A stretch of DNA of 40,984 nucleotides from JBJHBP01 sp050485645. Its GTDB lineage: Bacteria; Pseudomonadota; Gammaproteobacteria; Steroidobacterales; Rariloculaceae. The notes under the pieces were generated by a model. The model did not search any database. It saw only the letters and a list, made by a program, of their open reading frames with translations, and was not told where the DNA came from. The position numbers and the translations under genes are program-made. The DNA lies in NCBI GenBank assembly GCA_050485645.1, contig JBJHBT010000036.1, forward strand, positions 1 to 40,984. The letters run 5' to 3'. The stretch's first letter is position 1. Each line of letters begins with the position of its first letter. This document shows, one piece after another, positions 1-7,890 of the stretch.

Positions 1-48
1 CCCACGCAGCAGCGCGCGCTTGAGCTGATCAACCAGATCAGCGTGTAG
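1..48 (+). CDS. C-terminal tail of an unidentified gene entering from the left edge
   Basis: The first frame is open from base 1 and ends at TAG (46-48), reading PTQQRALELINQISV. Only 15 residues are visible, so no family can be assigned. It converges with the CRISPR-Cas operon. The tail is compatible with a transposase or a housekeeping protein, but that is a guess. It may also be a chance open frame. Confidence 0.3.
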   Translation, partial: PTQQRALELINQISV

Positions 49-126
49 CCAGTCGGCTGCACACCAATCTCACGCTAACTGCCCAGACGTGCTAACAAAA
101 CCGCTCGGGCAAGGCGGGGAACTTCA

Positions 127-154
127 GCCTAGCCGCAAGGTTGCCGCGCTAGGC
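127..154 (-). terminator. Possible weak terminator hairpin after csb2
   Basis: A 7-bp inverted repeat (GCCTAGC at 127-133, GCTAGGC at 148-154) with a 14-nt loop lies directly beyond the csb2 stop codon. There is no T-run on the minus strand after it, so intrinsic termination is doubtful. The position between two converging genes is the main support. Confidence 0.25.
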
Positions 155-156
155 GA

Positions 157-1683
157 TCACTCAATCACCGCCACGAATAGACCCAAGCCAGAGAATCGGC
201 CACTCCCGATGCAAAGCGGCCCCGCAACCTTCATGGGCCAGGTTAACTTGACGTGGAGTCGCGGCGCCTTCGTGAGATGCGTGGGCACGGCGTAACGCGA
301 GGCCTTTTCTACGCCGGCTATAAATCCCGTCTCCCGTGTCTCAATCTGAGCAGAACAGGCCAGCTCGTCTCCGACGCCTGCGTGGCGCAGCGCTTTGCGC
401 ACCAAGGCCTCACGTCGTTTCATGAGACGTTCGAGCAGGGACTTCTGCTCTTCACTACGAGTCGCATTGCGGAGCTTCTCACGGAGGCCACCGGGGTCAT
501 CGTGTCCGGGGAGCACCACGGGCGTCACCGTCACCCACGTGGTGCCCTCCGAGACATAGCGCTTGAGCACGCGGTCACTTCGTGGGATCGCGGCGAGAAC
601 TGCCTGCACTTCACCCGTCTTTTCGTCGATGAGGTCGATGCCGCCGAGCACCCTTGAACCCCACGCGGTATCAGTGCCGCGTGCGTCAGTCGAAAACACC
701 ATCACGCGGCGTACGGCACCCACCGTCTGGCCGCCTTTGCCGCGTGGCTCGATACTGGGCACCGGCACGAGGAGCAACCGTGGCCCGTCGCCCTCTCCGT
801 GGCCCATCACCGAGTCGCATACGCGCTCTTCAGACCACCCGGCGTGCTCTGCGGCGGTGCGCACCGCGTGCCGCAACATGCCGGCCACGGCCATGCCGCG
901 GCTTGCGGCATCGAACGCACGGAAGTTGTCTGACTCGACATGCATGAGCGTGAAAGCCGCAACGTCGGGGGTGAGGCGTTGATCGCTGCGCGCGTAGCGA
1001 GTGATGGCGAAGGTCGAGAGCGCGGGCGGCGGCCGCAACGTCGGATCGGCGAGGCTGGTGCGAGCCGAGAATGCTTCGTGGCGTCGATTGATATCCTTCA
1101 GCGTGTCGGCCGTCGGCACCCGCAGCTCACGGCGCCCGTCACTGCGTGGCTCCCACATTTTGACCGGCGCAGACAGATCGGCGAGCCGCGCGCCATCGAT
1201 GATCGTCCCATCACCGACGACGAGGTCGACGCCCCAACCGAGCGCCACCACGCCGCGCGCAGCCTTGATGAGCATAGCGCTCATAGACTCGTCTCCGTCG
1301 AGCTGCCACACGTAGTGCACAACCGATTCGTCCGGCAGGCGGTGCGGCCGCACGTTTTTCATCGTGCGGTGCTCGGCCACGCTGCCCTCGTTGCCACGGC
1401 TCCACTGTTTCCCGACGCGGTCCATCGCGTTATGCGGAACCGAGAGCCGGTAACCCACGGCGCTCTCGATGGCCTCTGGGGCGATGATGAGCGGCGCCGC
1501 ACGTTGCTCCAACCAGATCAGGGCTCCGCGCATCGACTCCAACGTGCCAGCGCGGGCTGAAGCCGCCACCACTGCCTGGAACGCGCGCAGCGGCGACGGT
1601 GGCCACTCCGGCGCGCCTTCGTCTCCACGACCGTGGAACCACGGAGAGAGGAAACGGAATGACAGCACGAAGTAGCGACTCAT
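157..1683 (-). CDS. csb2: Type I-G CRISPR protein Csb2 (Cas5-Cas6 type, GSU0054 family)
   Basis: At 508 aa it has the usual length of Csb2, which in subtype I-G (formerly I-U) combines Cas5- and Cas6-like RAMP folds and is the likely crRNA-processing and 5'-handle-binding subunit. The N-terminus (MSRYFVLSFRFLSPWFHGRG, then EWPPSPLRAFQAVVA) matches the family opening, and the C-terminus retains the Gly-rich end typical of RAMP proteins (GPLCIGSGRFSGLGLF, about residues 486-501). The ATG overlaps the csb1 stop in an ATGA junction, implying translational coupling as the last gene of the operon. The family call rests on sequence recognition and operon position. The fold and the catalytic residue for RNA cleavage cannot be judged here. 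Confidence 0.88.
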   Translation of the reverse strand: MSRYFVLSFRFLSPWFHGRGDEGAPEWPPSPLRAFQAVVAASARAGTLESMRGALIWLEQRAAPLIIAPEAIESAVGYRLSVPHNAMDRVGKQWSRGNEGSVAEHRTMKNVRPHRLPDESVVHYVWQLDGDESMSAMLIKAARGVVALGWGVDLVVGDGTIIDGARLADLSAPVKMWEPRSDGRRELRVPTADTLKDINRRHEAFSARTSLADPTLRPPPALSTFAITRYARSDQRLTPDVAAFTLMHVESDNFRAFDAASRGMAVAGMLRHAVRTAAEHAGWSEERVCDSVMGHGEGDGPRLLLVPVPSIEPRGKGGQTVGAVRRVMVFSTDARGTDTAWGSRVLGGIDLIDEKTGEVQAVLAAIPRSDRVLKRYVSEGTTWVTVTPVVLPGHDDPGGLREKLRNATRSEEQKSLLERLMKRREALVRKALRHAGVGDELACSAQIETRETGFIAGVEKASRYAVPTHLTKAPRLHVKLTWPMKVAGPLCIGSGRFSGLGLFVAVIE

Positions 1684-2756
1684 TCGGCCTCCGCCTTCTT
1701 CTGCGCCCTCTTTTTCTTGCCCTCGCCGAGGGTCTCGTCTTTCGCGAGCTTGGTGTCGAACTTCACTGTTTTGCTCTCTCCGACACCGAAAGCTGCAGCC
1801 GCTTTCTTCGCAAAAGCCAGCGCCGTATCGTGCGTAAGTCCTGAGGCTTCGCGCCGACCGTTGGGAAAGACCACATTCGACTCAGGCTTCTTCTCGCCGT
1901 CGAGCACGAGGTTGCAGCCTTGCCGCAGAAAGCCCACCGCAGGTTTCGTGAAGGCCACAAGTGCGAGGCCCATCAGGTAAGCGTGCAATTTCTTCGTTTC
2001 GTCGTCGGTTGTGCCGCGGAGAAGCCGCAGCGCGGCCACCTGCAACGTCACCTCGCGGCGGATATCACCCTTCGCAATGACGCCACCGTGCGTAGCGGAC
2101 GCCGGCACGTGGCGGAAACCGCGTTCCGAGTAGGCCTTGAGCGCGTTCTTGTCTTCGGTGTCTTCGAGCAGCCCTTCTTCGACATACTCGGTGGCGGGGT
2201 TGTACTGCGCTGAGCGCGTCAGCTTCGCGACATTGAAAGCGCGAACGGTGGCGGCGAGCAGACGTGGCGCCTTCGCTTGTGTGTCACGCGAATCCCACAC
2301 GCCGAACACGAGCGAGGTAGGAGCCAACTTCGCGAGAGGCACCGCGTTACCCTTCTTGAGTGACTGGAACGCCTGCTGCAGCTCGCACTTCAACTCGGTG
2401 CACCGCACTATGGCATCTCCGGCGCGGTGACCCGCCTCGAGAATACTGACCTTCTTCTCTCCAGCCTCGACCACGAGCTGCGGCACGAGTGCCGCGTAGT
2501 CTCCCGTCGCGAACATCGGCTCGATACGATTGGCTTGGGAACCGACAGAGTCGACGAGACAGACGTTCTCGCCGTTGCCCCACTCGTTGATGTTGTAGCC
2601 GCCGGGAAACTCCCTTGTGTTCTCAGCAGCAGCGAACGTCGGCGGGAAGAAGACGCCATCCTTGCCTTCCACCGGTGTTAGATACTCGCGCAACACGAGG
2701 GCTGCGGGTGCGTCAGCAGAGTCTTCGAGCCACGCCTCGATCTTCACTTCACTCAT
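1680..2756 (-). CDS. csb1: Type I-G CRISPR backbone protein Csb1 (Cas7 type, GSU0053 family)
   Basis: Csb1 is the Cas7 subunit that polymerises along crRNA to form the Cascade backbone. Recognisable blocks are the N-terminal EYLTPVEG and FFPPTFA segments, the central FGVWDSRDTQAKAPRLLAA block and the late NVVFPNGRREASGLTHD segment. Three in-frame Met codons occur at the start. The third (2756) is chosen because GGAG lies 6 nt upstream, giving 358 aa starting MSEVKIEAW; starting at 2768 would add MEMD. The gene overlaps the end of csb3 by 8 nt and joins csb2 by ATGA. The Lys-rich tail (GKKKRAQKKAEAE) may be unstructured. Confidence 0.9.
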   Translation of the reverse strand: MSEVKIEAWLEDSADAPAALVLREYLTPVEGKDGVFFPPTFAAAENTREFPGGYNINEWGNGENVCLVDSVGSQANRIEPMFATGDYAALVPQLVVEAGEKKVSILEAGHRAGDAIVRCTELKCELQQAFQSLKKGNAVPLAKLAPTSLVFGVWDSRDTQAKAPRLLAATVRAFNVAKLTRSAQYNPATEYVEEGLLEDTEDKNALKAYSERGFRHVPASATHGGVIAKGDIRREVTLQVAALRLLRGTTDDETKKLHAYLMGLALVAFTKPAVGFLRQGCNLVLDGEKKPESNVVFPNGRREASGLTHDTALAFAKKAAAAFGVGESKTVKFDTKLAKDETLGEGKKKRAQKKAEAE

Positions 2757-3492
2757 ATCCATCTCCATTCACGGGAACTGCGGGTGAGAATGCCTTGTGT
2801 TTGCGTTGATCAGTCCGAAACGCACTTTCGAAACGGAAGAGCGGCCCAGGGGAGGGCAGCGCGTCTGACATGGCGAGCGCTGCCAGTGTCACCGGCAGCG
2901 GCTTCTGCCACGCGCGGTAGCGGTACAAGCGGAGCTTCGTGCTTGCGGGTCGGAAGCGCTGGAGTCCCAGCAAAGTGAAGAACTCCGTCGCGCTGTAGGC
3001 TACTGTCTCCAACGACAGCGCATCCGACGAGAACCCGACGTCGAGCGGAAGTGCGGTCGCCCCACGTCGCCCATCGAAGTAGTACGGCTCGACCTTCTTA
3101 CCGTCGGCGCCGAAGACGACGTGACCATCGTCGAAGAAGCCGTTGCCCAGGGTGTTCTGCAGATCCCTCTGGAGGCTCCTCGCGATGCGATCGACCGACA
3201 TACGGCCGGCCCAAGTCTTCAGGCCGCGCTCGACCTTCCACCAGTCGAGCCGCAGATCGAACGGGCCAGCGAGCTGCAGTGCCGACGATGTCTGATTCTC
3301 TGGCTCCAGCAATTCAAGTGGCGCCTGTACTGTCTTCTCAACCAGTTCCTTCAAGTCACCCTCGGACACCACGAACTGCGCACCGTCGAAGTGCGCCGTC
3401 GCACGCGACCACAGGCGTTGCGCAAGTTCGAATACCCCGCAGGAGCCAAAGAACTGGCCTGGGTTGGTGACGTCTACGTCTAGGCAGATCAT
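2749..3492 (-). CDS. csb3: Type I-G CRISPR protein Csb3 (GSU0052 family)
   Basis: The 247-aa protein opens with a Csb3 hallmark (VDVTNPGQFFGSCGVFELAQ, residues 6-25). In subtype I-G operons it holds the place of the large Cas8 subunit, but it is far shorter than the Csx17-type Cas8 found in other I-G loci. Its probable role is in Cascade assembly or target engagement; no enzymatic motif is visible. Its ATG overlaps the cas3 stop (ATGA), and its 3' end overlaps csb1. No Csx17 gene is present in the window, so Csb3 appears to be the only candidate for that role. Confidence 0.82.
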   Translation of the reverse strand: MICLDVDVTNPGQFFGSCGVFELAQRLWSRATAHFDGAQFVVSEGDLKELVEKTVQAPLELLEPENQTSSALQLAGPFDLRLDWWKVERGLKTWAGRMSVDRIARSLQRDLQNTLGNGFFDDGHVVFGADGKKVEPYYFDGRRGATALPLDVGFSSDALSLETVAYSATEFFTLLGLQRFRPASTKLRLYRYRAWQKPLPVTLAALAMSDALPSPGPLFRFESAFRTDQRKHKAFSPAVPVNGDGYE

Positions 3493-6041
3493 TCAGACAC
3501 CTCTTCTTCAGACCCGAGCACGTCGGCCGCGCGCAGAATCGACTCGAGCCACGCGAGTCCCCAGCGACCGTAGCGCCGTTGCAGCCGGTCGAAGCGCAGC
3601 GGCACCTCGCGCACCAGCGACGCCACAACACTTTCCTTGACCTCCGGGTCGTAGCTCTCAATGATCGGAAAGTGCGGGCGCGCACGGCCGTGGTGGGCTG
3701 CAACGACGTGCAAGGCAAGGTCTCGCGCTTCATCACTCAGATTACTGAAGTCACCATCGTGCAGAGAGCCCAACTCGTGGCGGTAGTGGCTCAGCTCCGA
3801 GGGCTGCATGGGGCCCTTCGCAAGCGGCGGCTCCCTGAAGCGCTTGATTGACCGTTGCCAGACGCGACGCTGCTTGCCGAGGTCGTGCGCGAGGCCCGCG
3901 CGTGCGAGCGCGTTGCGTTGTTCCTCCGGCAGACTAAGGCACTCCGCGAGACGGGCGGCCCACATTTCAGTGCGGCGGAGATGTGTGTCTAGCAGCAGCT
4001 CCGTTCGTCGGGTGCGCGAGCCGTCGTCATCGGCACGCGATGAAACGGCATACAAGTGCCACCACAGAGCCTCATCGTCTTCGTCGCCCGAGCGCCGAAT
4101 CGACCGCACCAGCCGCATCCGCTCGGGCGCTACTGTCTCTTCTTCCGCCTCGTGTACAAGCCGTTCGTCGTGTTTGGGGCCAAGGTCATAGCTTTCGGAT
4201 GAATCAAACTCAGCGGCGCCATTGAAGAGGCCGTTACTCAAGCCGCCAGCCTCCGGCGCCAACACCACCGTGGCGTTGTCGAGCGTCGGATTTTTCTTCG
4301 AGTCGTAGCCGTCGACGAGTTCGCTGAGCTTAACGAACATGGCGGGCGCGTCGTGCCGGATAAGCCAGGCACGCTGCGCACCGCCGTCGTCTCTCACGGT
4401 GAGCTTCTCGAGTTGCTTCACTACACGCTTAGTGACGTCGCTCAACGTCTCGCGGCTGCGCAAAGGGTAGTCGGCGAGAAAATCGTCGAGTTTTTCCTGA
4501 CCGAGATGCTCTGGCGTGAGCCATGCCACCTCGCGACGCCATGCGATGATCGTGCGGGGTAGTTTCCACTCAGCTACGCCGTGCAGCCACTCATCGACCG
4601 GCGGACGGCCGGGGAGCGCGTCGGTAATAGTGGTGTACGACCATCGATCAAACAGCAACGCGTCGACGTAGTGAGTGTGGGGCTGAGGCGTCGCGGCTTT
4701 AAGTCGCGCGTCACGAGGCAATACACGAAGGGCTGACGGAGACGCATCGCGCTTTTCATCGCTGCGCACGGGCAGTTCGCCGAGTAGCTCCTTTGTGAAA
4801 AAACGCGCGTAGTCGTACTCGTCTCTCCGATTATCTGGTTTGTCTTCGTCTCCCTCTTCGCTATTGGCCCTTTGTTTGCGCGGCTCCTTCAACTTTTCGC
4901 AGTAAACGTGCACCTCCGCATCGCCTTCGCCGAAGCGGTTGACACGGCCCAACCGCTGCGCGAGCGCGTCGAATGGCGGGAGGTCGGTAACAAGATGGTC
5001 AGCTGAAAGGTCGATGCCCACTTCGCCAGCTGACGTCGCGACGAGGAAGACAGTGCCCTCCTGCATCCCCACGTCGTTGCCGGACTTGGGGAGGAAGCGG
5101 GCGAATACGGAGTTCCTTACCAACTGGTCCCGCTCCGCGCCGCGCATGGTTCCGGTCAAAGTGGCAACGCTGTGTTTCTTCACCTTGCGTAATGCCCGCG
5201 CACACCTCTCGGCGTCGTCCACCGATGAGAGAAAGACGATAACCTTCCCTTCGAGCTCCTCGGCCTTCGCTGCGATGCGGTCGGGAAGCACTTTCCTGTC
5301 ATCCAATAGGTGGAGCTGCAACCCCTTCCTCGCATGGAGTCGCTCATTCACCACGTTGTTGCGGAGATCTTCATCGCCGAGCGTAAAATCAGCCTGCGCG
5401 CGGCCTGTGGCGGACAGCGCCAACACCTTCAGCGGGCGGGGCTCATGGCTGCGCTGCTGCTCGTGGGTGATGGCGGTGAGGAGTTCTTGAAACGCAGGCT
5501 CGAGGTGGGCTTCGTCGTGGACCAGTAGCACATCTTGCCCAAGAAAACCGGCGTGGAGGGGCCTACTGCGGAAACCACAGCCGTAGCCGCTGAAAAGCAG
5601 TCGGCTGCCCACCATGTCGACGGTACCCACGATGATGGCGGGTCGTGACGGATCTCGCCGCCACTCCGCGTTATCGGCGAACTCTCCTCGGAGCGTGCTG
5701 ATCGCCAGCGGGTGCCCCGCAGGTACCGCCGCCAGCCCATCGAGGGCTGCGCGGAGGTGCCGTGCCTCAGGCTTCAGGAGTTCCATACGTAGCCGCTCGG
5801 CTTCGGCGGTGGACTGATCGACAACCGTACGCCGGTTGACGACGTACACGAGTCGTCGCGGCAGCTTTGGGTTTCTCACCAACGCGAGCACCCACAGCGA
5901 GATAACGCTCGTCTTGCCGAGTCCCGTCGGTAGATCACAGGCGTTCGGGAAGTCACCGACAATGAAGCGTTCGTAGAGGGCGCGCTGCCAAGGAAAAGGT
6001 GGGTTGCCAGTGAGCAGCGCGAAGTCATCGTCAAAGGCCAT
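3489..6041 (-). CDS. cas3: CRISPR helicase-nuclease Cas3 (type I-G, helicase then C-terminal HD)
   Basis: This 850-aa protein unwinds and degrades target DNA after Cascade recognition. It shows superfamily 2 helicase motifs in order: Walker A in DLPTGLGKT (37-45), DEAH box (176-179), SAT (210-212) and motif VI QRLGRVNRFG (362-371). The HD nuclease is C-terminal, with LAHDLGK (His719-Asp720) and HVVAAHHGRARP (His783-His784), an arrangement usual for I-G Cas3 and opposite to I-E. A good ribosome site (AGGA, 7 nt spacer) precedes ATG 6041. Its start overlaps the end of the upstream small gene by 11 nt and its end overlaps csb3. All key motifs look intact, so it is probably functional. Confidence 0.93.
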   Translation of the reverse strand: MAFDDDFALLTGNPPFPWQRALYERFIVGDFPNACDLPTGLGKTSVISLWVLALVRNPKLPRRLVYVVNRRTVVDQSTAEAERLRMELLKPEARHLRAALDGLAAVPAGHPLAISTLRGEFADNAEWRRDPSRPAIIVGTVDMVGSRLLFSGYGCGFRSRPLHAGFLGQDVLLVHDEAHLEPAFQELLTAITHEQQRSHEPRPLKVLALSATGRAQADFTLGDEDLRNNVVNERLHARKGLQLHLLDDRKVLPDRIAAKAEELEGKVIVFLSSVDDAERCARALRKVKKHSVATLTGTMRGAERDQLVRNSVFARFLPKSGNDVGMQEGTVFLVATSAGEVGIDLSADHLVTDLPPFDALAQRLGRVNRFGEGDAEVHVYCEKLKEPRKQRANSEEGDEDKPDNRRDEYDYARFFTKELLGELPVRSDEKRDASPSALRVLPRDARLKAATPQPHTHYVDALLFDRWSYTTITDALPGRPPVDEWLHGVAEWKLPRTIIAWRREVAWLTPEHLGQEKLDDFLADYPLRSRETLSDVTKRVVKQLEKLTVRDDGGAQRAWLIRHDAPAMFVKLSELVDGYDSKKNPTLDNATVVLAPEAGGLSNGLFNGAAEFDSSESYDLGPKHDERLVHEAEEETVAPERMRLVRSIRRSGDEDDEALWWHLYAVSSRADDDGSRTRRTELLLDTHLRRTEMWAARLAECLSLPEEQRNALARAGLAHDLGKQRRVWQRSIKRFREPPLAKGPMQPSELSHYRHELGSLHDGDFSNLSDEARDLALHVVAAHHGRARPHFPIIESYDPEVKESVVASLVREVPLRFDRLQRRYGRWGLAWLESILRAADVLGSEEEVSE

Positions 6042-6393
6042 GCAGTAGTCCTCTCCGTAAAATACCCCGTCTTTCAGGACGACTGATCAGGCCTAGGCAG
6101 ATGTGCCAGTAGCTCACGCGCTCAGGTGGATCTGCCTCGCCGGACCACAGCCACGCCTTGCCCTTGCTCCCCAGCATCTTTTGGACACGGACGAAGGAGA
6201 CGGAGCAACTCTCCTCTGCAGGCTCCAGCATCGGGCCGTCGAAGTCATCGCCGTGCGTAGGGTCGTCGCACGGCCAGTCTCGCCAGAAGACCATTACGTC
6301 GAGTTCCGGATCGGTCCCGTGCCTGCCACAGACGCACATTACTTTCCATTCCTTCCATTGCATGTCCTGTTCTACAAAAGCCTCGCACACCAC
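6031..6393 (-). CDS. Unrecognised ~120-aa protein between the WYL regulator and cas3
   Basis: I do not recognise this family. The frame runs through a compositionally ordinary acidic, Trp-rich protein (DVMVFWRDWPCDDP, AWLWSGEADPP, RVSYWHICLGL) and ends with TGA inside the first codons of cas3. A GTG at 6393 is proposed as start because AGGA lies 9 nt upstream, right at the WYL stop; ATG 6363 is an alternative. No signal peptide, membrane segment or HTH is evident. Three Cys occur near the N-terminus (VVCEAF, VMCVCGRHG), but no clear metal-site pattern. Overlap on one side and a ~4-nt gap to the regulator on the other place it inside the operon, which argues for co-expression with Cas proteins. 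Confidence 0.6.
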   Translation of the reverse strand: MVCEAFVEQDMQWKEWKVMCVCGRHGTDPELDVMVFWRDWPCDDPTHGDDFDGPMLEPAEESCSVSFVRVQKMLGSKGKAWLWSGEADPPERVSYWHICLGLISRPERRGILRRGLLHGL

Positions 6394-6397
6394 ACTT

Positions 6398-7420
6398 TCA
6401 ATTCCTGACAGTGGCCTTCGATAACGAGCATTCCCCTGCTGGATCACTCCCTGCCCCATACCGCGCCAACGCATCGCGCAGCGCCAATTCCACTGCCCTG
6501 CGCAACGCGACCGGCGCAACAACCTCAACCTCAGCCCCATGCCGCAGAACATCCATCACCAGCTCCCGATCATCCCGGTACGGAACACGCAGCTCGTAGC
6601 GCCCGTCGGTGAGGTGCTGCCCGACCTGTTCCGGATGCCAGCGCTCGTCGGCAACCCAGCGCGCGCGTTCGCCCGAGAAGCGCAGCACCGCGGTTCGGTT
6701 CGCCTTGCCGGAGAAGATTCCGTAGCTGCTGGCGAAGTACTCGTCGAGTTCGGCATCGGCGACGGTGTGTGCGGGCTCGTCGAGTTCCTGTGCATCGCGC
6801 ACGCGGTCGATCGAGAACGTGCGCAGCCCGTCGCGCAGGTGGCACCAGGCGTCGAGCAGCCAGTTTTCGCGGTAGTGCACCAGACGCTGGGGTGAAACGG
6901 TACGTTCGGTAACGCGGTTGCGGTCGCGACCGTGGTAGGTCACACGAATTCTGTTGCGTTGCAGCGTGGCGGAAGCCAGTGTGTGAAAGCACGGCCCGGC
7001 TGGCCGCGACGCCATACCGAGCACCCGGATGCGATGAGCCGCCTCGCCGAGGCCGAGCTGCCGGTGCTTCAGCAGATCTGCAATGCGGCGGGCCAGCGGC
7101 GCAAGATGCTCACCGAGCAGACCGGGTTCCAGGCTTTCGAAGAGCCGGTCGAACACCAGTAGCGCCTGCAGTTCCTTTGTGTTGAACCACAGGCCCGGCA
7201 GTTCGTAGGCGTCGTTGCCGCCACGGTTGTTGTAATAGTAGCCGCCGAGATCATCGTGCCACTCGATCGGCGCTTTGAGGTGATCCTTCATGAGCCGGAT
7301 GACGCGAAACACGGTCACCTCGGAACATTCCAGCGCACGCATCAGGTCCTCGCGCGAGACAGGCGTCCGCCGCGCGTTCAGCAGGCCGTGCAGCCTGTAG
7401 ATGCGATCGAATTTGTCCAG
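6398..7420 (-). CDS. WYL-domain transcriptional regulator of the CRISPR operon
   Basis: The protein has an N-terminal winged HTH (residues ~1-60, with SREDLMRALECSEVTVFRVI) and a C-terminal WYL ligand-sensing domain (RVTYHGRDRNRVTERTVSPQ, then WLLDAWCHLRDGLRTFSIDR). WYL regulators commonly sit beside CRISPR and other defence operons and sense nucleic acid or nucleotide ligands. The start is unusual: the family normally begins MDKFDRIY. Here DKFDRIY is preceded by CTG at 7420 with a GGAGG 6 nt upstream, so a CTG start (340 aa) is proposed instead of the ATG at 7486, which would add 22 uncharacteristic residues. It is the first gene of the operon and probably autoregulatory. Confidence 0.85.
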   Translation of the reverse strand: MDKFDRIYRLHGLLNARRTPVSREDLMRALECSEVTVFRVIRLMKDHLKAPIEWHDDLGGYYYNNRGGNDAYELPGLWFNTKELQALLVFDRLFESLEPGLLGEHLAPLARRIADLLKHRQLGLGEAAHRIRVLGMASRPAGPCFHTLASATLQRNRIRVTYHGRDRNRVTERTVSPQRLVHYRENWLLDAWCHLRDGLRTFSIDRVRDAQELDEPAHTVADAELDEYFASSYGIFSGKANRTAVLRFSGERARWVADERWHPEQVGQHLTDGRYELRVPYRDDRELVMDVLRHGAEVEVVAPVALRRAVELALRDALARYGAGSDPAGECSLSKATVRN

Positions 7421-7587
7421 CGTCCCCCTCCCGTTTGCGTGGACGGCGCAGGCTTCGCGGCGCCCCGCCGGAACTCTGCTGTGCAAACGCTTTCGCGATC
7501 ACGCAGCCGTTGACGGCCGATACTGCGGATGGCGTGATACCTGGCCGGCGCCGCTTCTGGAAACGACACGATTGATTTACCCCAAGG

Positions 7588-7616
7588 CTTCTACGCAACG
7601 ACAATGCGCTATGCAA
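7588..7616 (-). promoter_or_regulatory. Candidate sigma-70 promoter for the WYL-cas operon
   Basis: On the minus strand TTGCAT (7616-7611) and TAGAAG (7593-7588) are separated by 17 nt, each matching 4 of 6 consensus bases. Transcription would begin near 7580 and give a leader of about 160 nt before the CTG start. A loose dyad (TTCAC / GTGA, around 7622-7640) lies just upstream and could be an operator. The match is modest. Confidence 0.28.
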
Positions 7617-7712
7617 TCTTGCCGTTCACGGTTTGTGACAGCCGTTCGATTTAACCTGAACACTGTGTGAAGAAGATCCCACGTCGCCCCGAAACGCATC
7701 TCCGGCACAGGA

Positions 7713-7859
7713 TCACCAGCCTGGCTTGTTCGCGATCACGAAGCCTTCCCGGCTTGCGCCTGCGACCGGATGGCTGAGCACCGCCTCCCGCGGACCCAGC
7801 GCCAGCGACGCATGTACCATGCCGCTGTCACGCAGATGCTTGTGCGCGCACCGAAAGCG
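7713..7859 (-). pseudogene. Relic of a DUF4143-type AAA+ ATPase (C-terminal part)
   Basis: A 48-codon stretch ending in TGA reads HLRDSGMVHASLALGPRE, SHPVAGASREGFVIAN. This resembles the DUF4143 half of AAA ATPases, where a 'LRDSGLLHALLGL' block is followed by 'GHPVxGxSWEGFVIE'. The N-terminal ATPase domain and everything after the NKPGW tail are missing, and no start codon or ribosome site belongs to it. It is squeezed between the CRISPR operon promoter and the histidine kinase gene. Identification is from motif memory only. Confidence 0.5.
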
Positions 7860-7890
7860 GGGAATCAGCGAACGGCCCACGGCCCGGTGA

